DNA of 64,000 bases from NCBI GenBank assembly GCA_964555255.1, contig CAZKRG010000001.1, forward strand, positions 3,992 to 67,991, read 5' to 3'. Below, one piece after another: positions 7,582 through 15,408 of the stretch. The DNA is from VGJV01 sp964555255 (GTDB taxonomy: Bacteria > Patescibacteriota > Minisyncoccia > UBA6257 > 2-01-FULL-56-20). The stretch's first letter is position 1. The number at the start of each line of letters is the position of its first letter. Below the pieces are notes generated by a model. That model worked only from the letters and a program-made list of their open reading frames with translations. It searched no databases and was not told the origin of the DNA. A program made the translations under genes and the position numbers.

Positions 7582-8472
7582 CTAATCTCTAATTCGGGAC
7601 AGCCAAACCTTTCCTCCTGATCGTATATTGTTTTTTAGCTTCTCTACGAGCTGGGGGTCTAAATTGCAAGCCGTAAAGGAATTAAGGTCTGTGGGTTGTG
7701 GCACTTTCTCGCTATTGAATCCATTCTGTTCAAAAAAGCTATCGGCATCTGCTTCGCTCTTAAAGCCGTAATCGTCATATTTTTGTTTAGTAATATCTTC
7801 AACCCTTTTTATCTGTTGTGACCAAGAATCTGGAAGTATCTGTCTAATGGATTTCCTGCGTTCGGCGGATAGTGCTGGATCAGGCGTAATCCAAATGCCA
7901 ACCCGATCCTTTAATAGTTCGCGCACAATTGTGGCTAAACGGTTCTTTTCGTCATCCGAGAGGTACGACATTAATCCTTCGTTATAAATAGCAAGAGGTC
8001 GTGCAGAATCAGAAACCAGCTTTCGTAAGGCATCTAAATCTAAAGCGTTCGCAGAAGCAAATCGTAAGTTTGGACGAGCCATCGAAAGTTTTTTGAGAAC
8101 ATCTATTTTTGTGGCAACCATATCGGGCAGATCAGTTTCTATGTATTCGATTGATGGATATTGTAGAGATAAGTTTGTACCATGCAGTGAAAATCCAGAA
8201 GCCAATTCAAGAATCTGAGCCTCAGGATTTTCCTTTATAAAATCCACGATACACGATTCTCCGCCTTTATATCTGGCTTCCATTACAGGAACCATTAAAA
8301 CTTTGCCGTACATCTCAGATGTTTTCTTCTCTGCTTCCATCAGGTCAGCCATTTCGGAGGCAAGCGGTATGCTGTAGAAAGATCTAAAATAAATATGCCC
8401 AAAAGCAGTAGGGCTAATATTTTTAAACCCTCTTTTTTCAGTAGTATTTTCTTGATTAGGAGTATATTCCAT
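7582..8472 (-). CDS. SAM-dependent methyltransferase, leucine carboxyl methyltransferase-like
   Basis: 296-residue class I methyltransferase. The SAM-binding motif is ILELASGFSLHG (about residues 89-100), followed by the acidic strand YIETDLPDM and LRFASANALD. The layout resembles the LCM/PPM family (including O-methyltransferases of bacterial natural products) rather than DNA or RNA methylases. Target unknown. It is a single gene between the tRNA-Met pair and an IS remnant. Confidence 0.75.
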   Translation of the reverse strand: MEYTPNQENTTEKRGFKNISPTAFGHIYFRSFYSIPLASEMADLMEAEKKTSEMYGKVLMVPVMEARYKGGESCIVDFIKENPEAQILELASGFSLHGTNLSLQYPSIEYIETDLPDMVATKIDVLKKLSMARPNLRFASANALDLDALRKLVSDSARPLAIYNEGLMSYLSDDEKNRLATIVRELLKDRVGIWITPDPALSAERRKSIRQILPDSWSQQIKRVEDITKQKYDDYGFKSEADADSFFEQNGFNSEKVPQPTDLNSFTACNLDPQLVEKLKNNIRSGGKVWLSRIRD

Positions 8473-8525
8473 AAAAATATTATACGTCTTTTGACTGTTC
8501 TTATCAGTAACCGACTACCCTGAAG

Positions 8526-9126
8526 TGCCCGCACTTTTGAATACGGTAGAATAGTAAGGAACCATAATAAAACAAGGCATTCCCCGTTCTCCGAGACCAC
8601 TTCTCATCACTTTTCTGCCTCGAAAACCGTGGAACGCCTTGTTCCTCATGAATATCATACTCCAGAAGTGGCGTTTCTTGAACGCCACGGTTCCTTGTGT
8701 CCCGAAGCAAATCAGAAAACTGTACGAATTTGGTTTGGGCATCATCGTCGACCGGAAGGGCGGCATGCCTGAGTCGTGGTTCCTGATCACGAATGATACG
8801 GCTTCCTCCCGAGACGAGATCATCGCCTGCTACTATCACCGTTTCGAGATCGAGGAGTTCTTCCGCGATGCAAAGCGGCTTCTTGACCTCGAATGGGTCA
8901 CATGGAAATCCGAGGCCAGTATTGCCGCCACGCTCTGGTTCGTGATCCTCGGCATCTGGTGCCTCCGGCATATCACGGATGGCATGGACGATCTCATGAA
9001 AGCGGCCCGCGGGAAAATGCGGCTCAGCGAAAGCCGGACGTGCTCGAAGCGCTCAAATCAGCGGCGCTTCAAGCTTCCGAAGGTGAATATGTACATTCTT
9101 ACGATACATGAAAAAAAGTGCGGGCA
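8526..9126. mobile_element. Decayed insertion sequence with 13-bp terminal inverted repeats
   Basis: TGCCCGCACTTTT at 8526-8538 and its exact reverse complement AAAAGTGCGGGCA at 9114-9126 bound a 601-bp element that contains only the C-terminal part of a DDE transposase. Target-site duplications were not recognised. The internal deletion leaves a non-autonomous, MITE-like unit. It fills the space between the methyltransferase and gatC. Confidence 0.7.
8577..9111 (+). pseudogene. Transposase fragment (IS4-like DDE, C-terminal half)
   Basis: Readable sequence includes YEFGLGIIVDRKGG, ESWFLITND and ACYYHRFEIEEFFRDAKRLL, the Y-(2)-R-(3)-E-(6)-K type block with the catalytic Glu of IS4-like transposases. 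The N-terminal two-thirds, with both catalytic Asp residues, are missing. Near 9005-9020 the best reading switches frame to end in KPDVLEALKSAALQ. So the gene is both truncated and frameshifted. Confidence 0.7.
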
Positions 9127-9186
9127 TTTTAGCATAGCCAACGTCGGGCTTTTTCTTTTTTCCTGACTTGCATTACAATCACGGCA

Positions 9187-9483
9187 ATGGCAACTCCGCT
9201 CGACAAAAAAACGTTAGAACATCTCGCTGCACTTGCGCGAATACAATTAGGAGAAAAAGAAGAAGAAAAACTCCTCCGCGATCTTCAAGGGATTCTTGCG
9301 CACATCGAATCCCTGAACACACTCGACACTAAAAATGTGGCACCTCTCACCGGCGGCACAGAACTTCAAAACATATTCCGCGGTGACACCGACCACCAAA
9401 ACACCAACCAAGGAGCGGGAACGGAAAGTTTTCCTGAACAACAAGAAAAATATCTCAAAGTTCCCCCAGTATTTGAAAAATAA
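9187..9483 (+). CDS. gatC: Asp/Glu-tRNA amidotransferase subunit C
   Basis: 98-residue stabilising subunit of GatCAB, which converts Glu-tRNA(Gln) (and Asp-tRNA(Asn)) by transamidation. Typical N-terminus LEHLAALARIQLGEKE, then LQGILAHIESLNTLDTKNV and a C-terminal VPPVFE tail, as in the family. gatA starts 2 nt after its stop codon. gatB is not in the window. Confidence 0.93.
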   Translation: MATPLDKKTLEHLAALARIQLGEKEEEKLLRDLQGILAHIESLNTLDTKNVAPLTGGTELQNIFRGDTDHQNTNQGAGTESFPEQQEKYLKVPPVFEK

Positions 9484-9484
9484 T

Positions 9485-10954
9485 ATGGAACTCTCCTCGC
9501 TTACAATCAAAAAAGTCCACGAAGGGTTACTGAATAAAGAGTTTTCGGCATTGGAACTGACCCAAGCCCACCTTGATGCTATTCGAGCAACGGACACAAC
9601 CATCAAAGCGTTCCTCCATATTCGTGAAGAGGCAGCGTTGTGCGAAGCCGAAGCAGTAGATCTCGCAATCGCAAATGAAGAAGAAATTGCTCCTTTAGCA
9701 GGCATCCCGCTCGCCATCAAAGACAATATACTCTTCAAAGGAGAAGTAACCACTGCGGCTTCGAAAATCCTCGAAACCCACGTGGGAAGCTATGACGCCA
9801 CGGTGATACAAAAACTAAAAAAGCAGCATGCGGTGTTTCTTGGAAAAACAAACATGGATGATTCGGCTATGGGTTCGTCCACGGAAAACTCGGCATTCCA
9901 AATCACAAAAAATCCCCATGACTACTCACGCGTGCCCGGAGGAAGTTCCGGAGGCTCCGCAGCCGCAGTCGCGGGACACATGGCAGTGGGCGCATTAGGA
10001 TCAGATACCGGCGGCTCGATTCGCCAACCCGCAGCCTTCTGCGGCGTGGTCGGTTTCAAACCCACCTATGGCGCCGTCTCTCGCTCGGGACTCATCGCGA
10101 TGGCATCGAGCTTGGAACAAATCGGTCCTCTTACGAAAACCGTAGAAGATGCGGCGATCCTTTTTGATGCTATTCGAGGAAAAGATTCGCTCGACGCTAC
10201 AAGTACCGATATTGAAAACGAGGAACGTTACCACGAGGAACTTCTCTCCCCTCGCCAAGAAAAAATAAGAAAACTCCGTGTGGGATTGCCAAAGGAATAT
10301 TTTAAAGAGGGACTATCCAAAGAAGTAGCAGAGGCAGTAGAAAAAACGATTGCAAAAATAAAAAAGCTTGGGCTCACCATAGAAGAAGTTTCCCTTCCCC
10401 ACACTTCTTACGCTATCCCGTCATATTACATTATCGTTCCCGCGGAAGTTTCCTCTAATCTTGCTCGCTACGACGGCATTCGTTGGCAAGGAGTAAAAAA
10501 TAAAGTGGAAGAAAAAGGCTTATCCGAGAAATACCTTCGCACTCGCGGAGAAGGGTTCGGTCCAGAACCCAAACGGCGCATCATCCTCGGCACGTTTGTA
10601 CTTTCCTCCGGTTATTACGATGCGTACTACGACAAAGCCCAACGCGTACGCGCATTGATTAAACAGGATTTTGAAAACGCCTTCGAAAAAGTAGACATAC
10701 TCCTTACTCCGGTCACCCCCACGCTTCCCTTCAAAATCGGAGAAAAGGTAAGCGACCCTCTCGCAATGTATCTCGAAGATATCTTCACCGTACCAATAAA
10801 TCTTGCCGGCCTCCCCGGACTCTCATTGCCCGTAGAAAATCACACATGCGAACCAATTTCGGGGAAATTACCTATCGGGTTTCAGCTCATCGGTAAACCC
10901 TTCCACGAACCCGATATCTTAGGGCTAGGCCGTCTTTACGAAAACTCGCAATAG
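9485..10954 (+). CDS. gatA: Asp/Glu-tRNA amidotransferase subunit A
   Basis: Amidase-signature glutaminase of GatCAB. Start ATG 9485, directly after gatC. Catalytic triad visible: Lys in LAIKDNI (about residue 80), cis-Ser in GGSSGGSAAAVAG (about residues 152-164) and nucleophilic Ser in SDTGGSIRQPA. The downstream GVVGFKPTYGAVSRSGLI and the C-terminal LAGLPGLSLPV are standard. Total 489 residues, normal length. A small cupin gene follows after 1 nt, suggesting one transcript. Confidence 0.97.
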   Translation: MELSSLTIKKVHEGLLNKEFSALELTQAHLDAIRATDTTIKAFLHIREEAALCEAEAVDLAIANEEEIAPLAGIPLAIKDNILFKGEVTTAASKILETHVGSYDATVIQKLKKQHAVFLGKTNMDDSAMGSSTENSAFQITKNPHDYSRVPGGSSGGSAAAVAGHMAVGALGSDTGGSIRQPAAFCGVVGFKPTYGAVSRSGLIAMASSLEQIGPLTKTVEDAAILFDAIRGKDSLDATSTDIENEERYHEELLSPRQEKIRKLRVGLPKEYFKEGLSKEVAEAVEKTIAKIKKLGLTIEEVSLPHTSYAIPSYYIIVPAEVSSNLARYDGIRWQGVKNKVEEKGLSEKYLRTRGEGFGPEPKRRIILGTFVLSSGYYDAYYDKAQRVRALIKQDFENAFEKVDILLTPVTPTLPFKIGEKVSDPLAMYLEDIFTVPINLAGLPGLSLPVENHTCEPISGKLPIGFQLIGKPFHEPDILGLGRLYENSQ

Positions 10955-10955
10955 A

Positions 10956-11291
10956 ATGGATCCCATAGCAAAGAATCTTTCTCCCGGAGATAAATCGCAA
11001 ACTTTCTTAGATGGAAGTAAACGATCTGTAGTTATCCTTGATTCTATAATAATCGGCCGAGGAGAATACCTGCCGGGGTGGAAATGGTCCTTACATGTTG
11101 GAAAGCAAACAAACAAACCCTCTGCAGCTCACACTGGGTACATTCTTTCGGGTCATATGACAATCAAAAGTGCAGATGGCCTCCAAATCGATATAGGACC
11201 TGGAGATGCATTTGAAGTGCTACCCGGACATGATGCATGGGTAACTGGCAATGAGACCTGCGTTGCGCTCGATTTCGAGAACCTGAAGTAG
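10956..11291 (+). CDS. Small cupin-domain protein
   Basis: 111-residue single-domain cupin: GWKWSLHVGK (motif 1 region), AAHTGYILSGHMTI, then DGLQIDIGPGDAFEVLPGHDAWV (motif 2, with G-D and P-G-H-D). This is the beta-barrel fold of many metal-dependent enzymes and sensors; the ligand cannot be told. The gene starts 1 nt after gatA and probably shares its transcript. It may be followed by a candidate small RNA unit. Confidence 0.75.
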   Translation: MDPIAKNLSPGDKSQTFLDGSKRSVVILDSIIIGRGEYLPGWKWSLHVGKQTNKPSAAHTGYILSGHMTIKSADGLQIDIGPGDAFEVLPGHDAWVTGNETCVALDFENLK

Positions 11292-11351
11292 TCGAAATAG
11301 CCATTACGTACCCTTGATTTTTCAACGGTTTTCTTTTGTGGATAACTGGTT

Positions 11352-11379
11352 TTGACGCACCTTGTCAAAAAAGTATCAT
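11352..11379 (+). promoter_or_regulatory. Sigma70-type promoter
   Basis: TTGACG (11352-11357) and TATCAT (11374-11379) are separated by 16 nt. No protein-coding gene follows on this strand, but a strong hairpin and a terminator do, so the promoter may drive a small RNA. Confidence 0.5.
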
Positions 11380-11385
11380 TATGAG

Positions 11386-11565
11386 GCACCTTGCAAATAC
11401 CCATATGAGCGCGGACTGGAGTCTGTTTTAAGGAATTCCACAAGATTTCTTAAAACAGACTCTTAGTAGCCCGCACCCTCTAATAACTCTCCCGCGTAGC
11501 GGGAACAATCAGAAAACCGAACCCTCAGCAATATATTTTTTATGCAGAGGGCGGTTTTATTTTTT
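11386..11565 (+). ncRNA. Candidate small RNA, about 180 nt
   Basis: Between the promoter at 11352-11379 and the terminator at 11513-11565 there is no ORF. There is an unusually stable hairpin whose arms GAGTCTGTTTTAAG (11419-11432) and CTTAAAACAGACTC (11449-11462) are exact complements and extend inward by four more pairs. A small CCCGC-GTA-GCGGG hairpin follows (about 11490-11502). No match to SRP RNA, RNase P or tmRNA motifs was seen. Promoter plus structure plus terminator is the only evidence. Confidence 0.4.
11513..11565 (+). terminator. Rho-independent terminator
   Basis: Stem AAAACCG (11513-11519)/CGGTTTT (11552-11558), then CCCTC (11522-11526)/GAGGG (11547-11551), followed by a T-rich tail (TTTTATTTTTT). 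It would end either the gatCA-cupin transcript or the candidate small RNA. Confidence 0.7.
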
Positions 11566-11573
11566 GAGTACCA

Positions 11574-11690
11574 TCACTCCGTCGTCTTCCCCTCGAAATG
11601 TTCTCCTTCGTCTTTTTCTGCGTCCGCTTTCGTCACGTGCATCACCCCGTCCCAATGATTCGGTGGCGCATACACCGTATACAATTTCAT
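11574..11690 (-). CDS. Possible 38-residue peptide beside the IS end
   Basis: A short frame MKLYTVYAPPNHWDGVMHV.. ends with TGA at 11574. It starts immediately outside the left inverted repeat of the IS1249-like element, in a place where the element could provide transcription. No family recognised; it may be chance or the truncated start of a gene interrupted by the IS. Confidence 0.25.
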   Translation of the reverse strand: MKLYTVYAPPNHWDGVMHVTKADAEKDEGEHFEGKTTE

Positions 11691-12681
11691 GGGTAAGGGA
11701 ACTTTCGTGTTGGTTTTTCTCTCATCGGCCGCTTCAAATTTGAGAGGACAATCGATACGAGCGTTTTCTTTTGAATAAGAGTCAATCCCCGGTGCCTGCC
11801 CAGACCTTCGGCGATGGCGGTATTCACCCAGCCTTCCACAAGGTTCGTGGTATTGGGGCACCCCCCGGAACGTCAAGATAGGTGAAAAGACTCGGCAGTG
11901 ATCGCCGCATCACGGTGCTTACGCTCCGCAGCTTCCGATACCGATATCCGCCCGACTCGGTTTTCTCATTGAATACCTTTTCGTATTGATGTTCCCAGAT
12001 ACGGTAGAGGAGAAGCCAATGACGCTTCTCCTCATGGGGAGCGATCATTTTCAAACGATGTGCAAGGTCGAGCACCTCGCGCCCGGCCTGCTCTTTGGGG
12101 TTGCGCGAAAGATAGTGCGTCACGAGCAGTACCATGTGAAAATGGCACCGCTGGAAGGCAGTACCCGGCCAATGGCGTTTGACAAAGTGCCACATACCTT
12201 TGTGGCCGTCTGCGACCACAATCTTTGGCTGCGAAAATTGCCTGAGGAACTTCCCCAGGTGCCGTATCGTTCCTCGGGAGCGAATTGCCAGAAGATACGG
12301 CCTCCTCAGTCACCGCGATAAGGACGCAGAGCACCCGATGGATGGTGGATGTATTTTGCATCCACGATGAGGAGATCAATCTTCAGAATAGCGGGATTGG
12401 AGGACTCTCGACTGGTTCCAGGAAAAACCTCTGAATTCTTTCGTGAGTGCGCGGCGGCTCACGCCATAGCGCTTTGCGATGTCCGTCTTGCTCTGTACGC
12501 CGGTGAGCCAAGTGACGAAGCGATCCCGATCATGGCGGAGACGTGTATCCTGGCGATGGAGAGTGCTTGAGCGGCAGCACCGCGGGCATCGATACCGCTC
12601 CGTTCCCGCTGCCGTCCGGCCCCATTTCTGCATCTCCTTCCCGCATTGCACACAGTGTTTGTTATGCATGCAAACAGACAA
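11687..12681 (-). pseudogene. IS1249/IS256-like transposase, multiply frameshifted
   Basis: The N-terminus carries a zinc ribbon (CVQCGKEMQKWG .. RYRCPRCC) and an HTH-like block (SKTDIAKRYGVSRRALTKEF), as in IS1249-type transposases. The middle (VVADGHKGMWHFVKRHW .. CHFHMVLLVTHYLSRNPKEQ) carries the catalytic Asp region. The last part (LVEGWVNTAIAEGLGRHRGL) is in another frame. At least two frame changes are needed, near 12376 and near 11862. The final codons read through the left terminal repeat and stop just outside it. Confidence 0.8.
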
Positions 12682-12785
12682 ATCGATGTTTATTTGCAGA
12701 TCAAGGCAGGCGAAAAAGCTTGATGCTATCGAGCGTTTTCGTCTGCCCGTCGATCAGAAAACCAACACGAAAGTTCCCTTAACCC
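11691..12785. mobile_element. IS1249-like insertion sequence with terminal inverted repeats
   Basis: The left end GGGTAAGGGAACTTTCGTG.. (11691-11717) and right end (12758-12785) are inverted repeats of 27/28 bp that differ by one inserted T. Between them lies the decayed transposase. The element separates the cupin/ncRNA unit from the tRNA cluster. No target duplication was identified. Confidence 0.75.
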
Positions 12786-12791
12786 AACAAA

Positions 12792-12833
12792 GACTGCCGC
12801 CACGTTTTCGAACATGGCGGCGGTTCTTTTTTT
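12792..12833 (+). terminator. Rho-independent terminator on plus strand
   Basis: GCCGCCA (12796-12802) pairs with TGGCGGC (12815-12821), extended by outer pairs, followed by TTCTTTTTTT. No intact plus-strand gene precedes it, so it may be inherited from DNA disrupted by the neighbouring IS. Confidence 0.6.
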
Positions 12834-12949
12834 GCGAGCATTTGAACCGGCAAAACTCCACATTCCACAAGGACAAAACGAGGTTTTGGCCTCAATAAGT
12901 CCCGACTTGCGCGGGTGATGGGATTTGAACCCATGGCCTTCCCTCGCGA

Positions 12950-13067
12950 TCCCGCACCAAATGTACTTACTGCGGGTCCGACCGGATTTGAACCGGCGAT
13001 CTTCCCCGTGACAGGGGGACGTGTTAAACCGGGCTACACCACGGACCCATTTGTATTTGGTGCGGGA
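12950..13067. repeat. 13-bp inverted repeats enclosing tRNA-Asp
   Basis: TCCCGCACCAAAT (12950-12962) and ATTTGGTGCGGGA (13055-13067) are exact reverse complements. They bracket tRNA-Asp and lie inside the split tRNA. In RNA they would form a 13-bp helix that brings the two tRNA halves together. Confidence 0.8.
12973..13048 (-). tRNA. tRNA-Asp (anticodon GTC)
   Basis: Acceptor GGGTCCG/CGGACCC, D-stem GTGT/ACAC, anticodon stem TCCCC/GGGGA with loop CTGTCAC, T-arm GCCGG TTCAAAT CCGGT, discriminator G then CA. All parts are intact. It is nested within an interrupted tRNA-like gene on the same strand. Confidence 0.93.
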
Positions 13068-13124
13068 CGGGGCAGGGGGACGCTCTAGACCGGACTGAGC
13101 TACGCCCGCAAACGAGAAGCGGGG

Positions 13125-13144
13125 ATGAATACGGAAGTATTCAT
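13125..13144. repeat. Small perfect hairpin upstream of the split tRNA
   Basis: ATGAATAC, loop GGAA, GTATTCAT. It lies in the 190-nt spacer between the tRNA cluster and ligA. No T-tract adjoins it on either side, so it is probably not a terminator. Confidence 0.45.
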
Positions 13145-13240
13145 ATTTGCTTCAAGTGCAGCGGGCGAAAACTTTGTTTACACCCGCAGGCATCCACTAG
13201 TATACGGAACCTTAAAACACTTTTCAATATTTCCTCGCAA

Positions 13241-13290
13241 TCCCACTACTCCATTAATTTGCCGATCGGCAAATTAATGGAGTAGTGGGA
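13241..13290. repeat. Perfect 50-bp palindrome
   Basis: The left half TCCCACTACTCCATTAATTT.. and the right half ..AAATTAATGGAGTAGTGGGA are exact complements with no unpaired centre (GCCGATCGGC in the middle). It lies 13 bp beyond the ligA stop codon. There is no T-tract for termination. The same CCGATCGG centre occurs in another palindrome at 50693-50714. Confidence 0.9.
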
Positions 13291-13303
13291 AAAAGCAGGG
13301 AAA

Positions 13304-15403
13304 TCAACCAAGTATTCTTAGAAGCTCTTTCTCTCCCAAAATTTTCACCCCCAAATTTCTTGCCTTCTCCAATTTCGACCCCGGTTCGGCTCCTGCCACC
13401 ACATAATCTGTTTTTCTACTCACCAATTCCGCCGTGGAACCGCCAAGTGCCCGGATTTTCTCTTTCGCTGCCTCCCGAGACATCGTCTCTAACGTCCCGG
13501 TAAGCACGAATGTCTTACCAGCTAACGTATGACTTATAACTGATGACTTATAACTTTGAATCTGCACTCCTGCCTTTTCGAGCCGTTCCAAAAACTTCAC
13601 ATTGCGCTTCTCCAAGAACCAGTCATAAATACTTTGCGCCACCTTCGGCCCAATATCTGGGATCTCCTGCAACTCCTCCAAAGTCAATTTCTGAAATATT
13701 TTTAGCACCCCAGTTGATTTTGTTATTTGCTCTTTGCCACTTGCCATTTGCTCCGCGAGCACTCGCGCCGTCTCCTCCCCCACATGAAGAATCCCCAACG
13801 CAAAAAGAAATCGTGGAAGCACAATTGTTCGCTTGCGCGCCACCTCCGCCACAATATTCTCCGCTGATTTCTCCCCAAACCCTGAAAGCACTTCAATATC
13901 CCCTTTCTTTAAAGTGAAAATATCCGCGGCATCGGCGATAAGCCCCTCATCCAAAAACCGATCGAGAATCTTTGGCCCCAACCCTTCGATGTCAAACCCC
14001 CCGCGAGCGACAAAGTGATAGAGCGCCTCACGGTGCCGCGCTCCACACTGCGGATTGGAACACCGATACGCCACTCCATCACGCACTACTTTAGATCCAT
14101 CCACGGGACACCTCGTAGGCATCGCAAACTCCTTCTCTTTCGCCGTCCGCAATTCGGCGAGTACCTTCGTCACCTGGGGAATCACATCCCCCGCACGGTT
14201 CACAATAACCGTATCGCCAATCTTCAATCCCAAACGGCGAATTTCATCTTCATTGTGAAGCGTGGCATGGGTAATAGTCACTCCTCCTACTTGCACGGGC
14301 CGCATCACTGCCACAGGCGTCAACACCCCCGTACGCCCCACTTGCACCTGAATATCCTCCACCACGGTGGTCGCTTCCCGAGGAGAAAATTTATACGCCA
14401 CTGACGCACGAGGCGCCTTACCAATAATTCCTGCTTCTCGATAGAGACGATTATCATCCACCGTCACCACAATTCCGTCTATTTCATAGGGAAGTTTCTC
14501 GCGCAATTTCGCGGCTTCCGCATGAAACGCAAAAATCTCTTCGAGAGATCGGACCACCTTTCCATAAGGATTCGTTTTAAACCCAAACCCCGCCAGCACT
14601 TTGTATTCCGCGCTCCTCCTGGGATAGTGTTTCAAGAATTCCTCATCTCTGCCTTCTCTACCAATAATTCCATACGCAAAAAAATCTAATTTCCGATTCG
14701 CAGTAATTGTGGGATCGAGCTGTCGGATAGATCCCGCCGCCACATTGCGGGGATTTGCATACTGCTTCTCGCTTTTCTTCTCCTGCTCTTTATTAATCCG
14801 CATAAATTCTTTTTTGGTCATAAACGCCTCTCCTCGCACAATAAGCTCCTTCGACATTTCTACTTGCGGTGAGTTCGTCGAACCATCCAACCGGAGCGGG
14901 ATTGCCTCGATTGTTTTAAGGTTTTTAGTAATGTCTTCCCCCACAAACCCGTCACCCCGCGTAGATCCCTGCACAAAAATTCCATTGCGATACACCAACT
15001 CCACTGCGAGGCCATCCATCTTGAGATCACAATAGAATGTATGAGACAACGAGCCCTTTGTTCTTTGTTCTTTGTTCTTTGTTCCTAGGTACTTCTGCAA
15101 CCGTTCATACCACGCGCGCACATCCGCTTCCGAAAACGCATCCTCAAGCGAGTTCATCCGCGGGCGTCCCTCCCGCACCACTTTTTGAAATTCGGGAAGT
15201 GGTTTTCCTCCCACGCGCTGCGTTGGCGAATCGGGAGTAATAAGCTCTGGAAACTGCTGCTCCAAGTCAAAAAGTTCCTTTTTTAAGGAATCAAGCACCC
15301 CATCTGAAAACAACGATTGATCAAGTACATGGTATGCGTACCGCGCTTTATTGATTTCCTCGCGCAGCTTTTGTACCCGCATCGATGCTTCGCGCCTCGT
15401 CAT
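13304..15403 (-). CDS. ligA: NAD-dependent DNA ligase
   Basis: Seals nicks with NAD+. 699 residues in the normal order: Ia domain, adenylation domain with nucleophilic Lys in DLKMDGLAVEL (about residue 128), OB fold, zinc finger, helix-hairpin-helix array and C-terminal BRCT (LAGKTFVLTGTLETMSREAA onward). The zinc finger reads CPVDG .. YRCSNPQC: the second Cys of the usual CPxC is Asp. Three places hold 7-bp periodic repeats: 13528-13555 in the linker before BRCT, 13719-13753, and 15057-15084 (TTTGTTC four times). These give low-complexity peptides such as LGTKNKEQRTKG. The gene is probably functional. Confidence 0.96.
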   Translation of the reverse strand: MTRREASMRVQKLREEINKARYAYHVLDQSLFSDGVLDSLKKELFDLEQQFPELITPDSPTQRVGGKPLPEFQKVVREGRPRMNSLEDAFSEADVRAWYERLQKYLGTKNKEQRTKGSLSHTFYCDLKMDGLAVELVYRNGIFVQGSTRGDGFVGEDITKNLKTIEAIPLRLDGSTNSPQVEMSKELIVRGEAFMTKKEFMRINKEQEKKSEKQYANPRNVAAGSIRQLDPTITANRKLDFFAYGIIGREGRDEEFLKHYPRRSAEYKVLAGFGFKTNPYGKVVRSLEEIFAFHAEAAKLREKLPYEIDGIVVTVDDNRLYREAGIIGKAPRASVAYKFSPREATTVVEDIQVQVGRTGVLTPVAVMRPVQVGGVTITHATLHNEDEIRRLGLKIGDTVIVNRAGDVIPQVTKVLAELRTAKEKEFAMPTRCPVDGSKVVRDGVAYRCSNPQCGARHREALYHFVARGGFDIEGLGPKILDRFLDEGLIADAADIFTLKKGDIEVLSGFGEKSAENIVAEVARKRTIVLPRFLFALGILHVGEETARVLAEQMASGKEQITKSTGVLKIFQKLTLEELQEIPDIGPKVAQSIYDWFLEKRNVKFLERLEKAGVQIQSYKSSVISHTLAGKTFVLTGTLETMSREAAKEKIRALGGSTAELVSRKTDYVVAGAEPGSKLEKARNLGVKILGEKELLRILG

Positions 15404-15408
15404 AGCAT

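Larger units (their letters stand above)
12911..13109 (-). tRNA. Interrupted tRNA-like gene, split around tRNA-Asp
   Basis: The 5' part (from 13109) has acceptor GCGGGCG, TA, and D-stem GCTC/GAGC. It then has the start of an anticodon arm, TCCCC CTGCC. The 3' part (about 12949-12911) has AGGGA, a 5-nt variable loop, T-arm ATGGG TTCAAAT CCCAT and acceptor CACCCGC, which pairs with the 5' acceptor at 6 of 7 positions. Between the halves are 13-bp inverted repeats (12950-12962 and 13055-13067) and a complete tRNA-Asp. The break falls in the anticodon loop. If read from the 5' half the anticodon would be GCC, but the discriminator is G rather than the T expected for Gly, and an intact tRNA-Gly(GCC) exists at 28.7 kb. 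Identity is therefore open. Confidence 0.55.

Noticed and set aside
12911..13109. Calling the split tRNA a plain tRNA-Gly
   Set aside because: The GCC reading relies on the 5' half only, the discriminator is G instead of T, and a normal tRNA-Gly(GCC) exists at 28707-28778.
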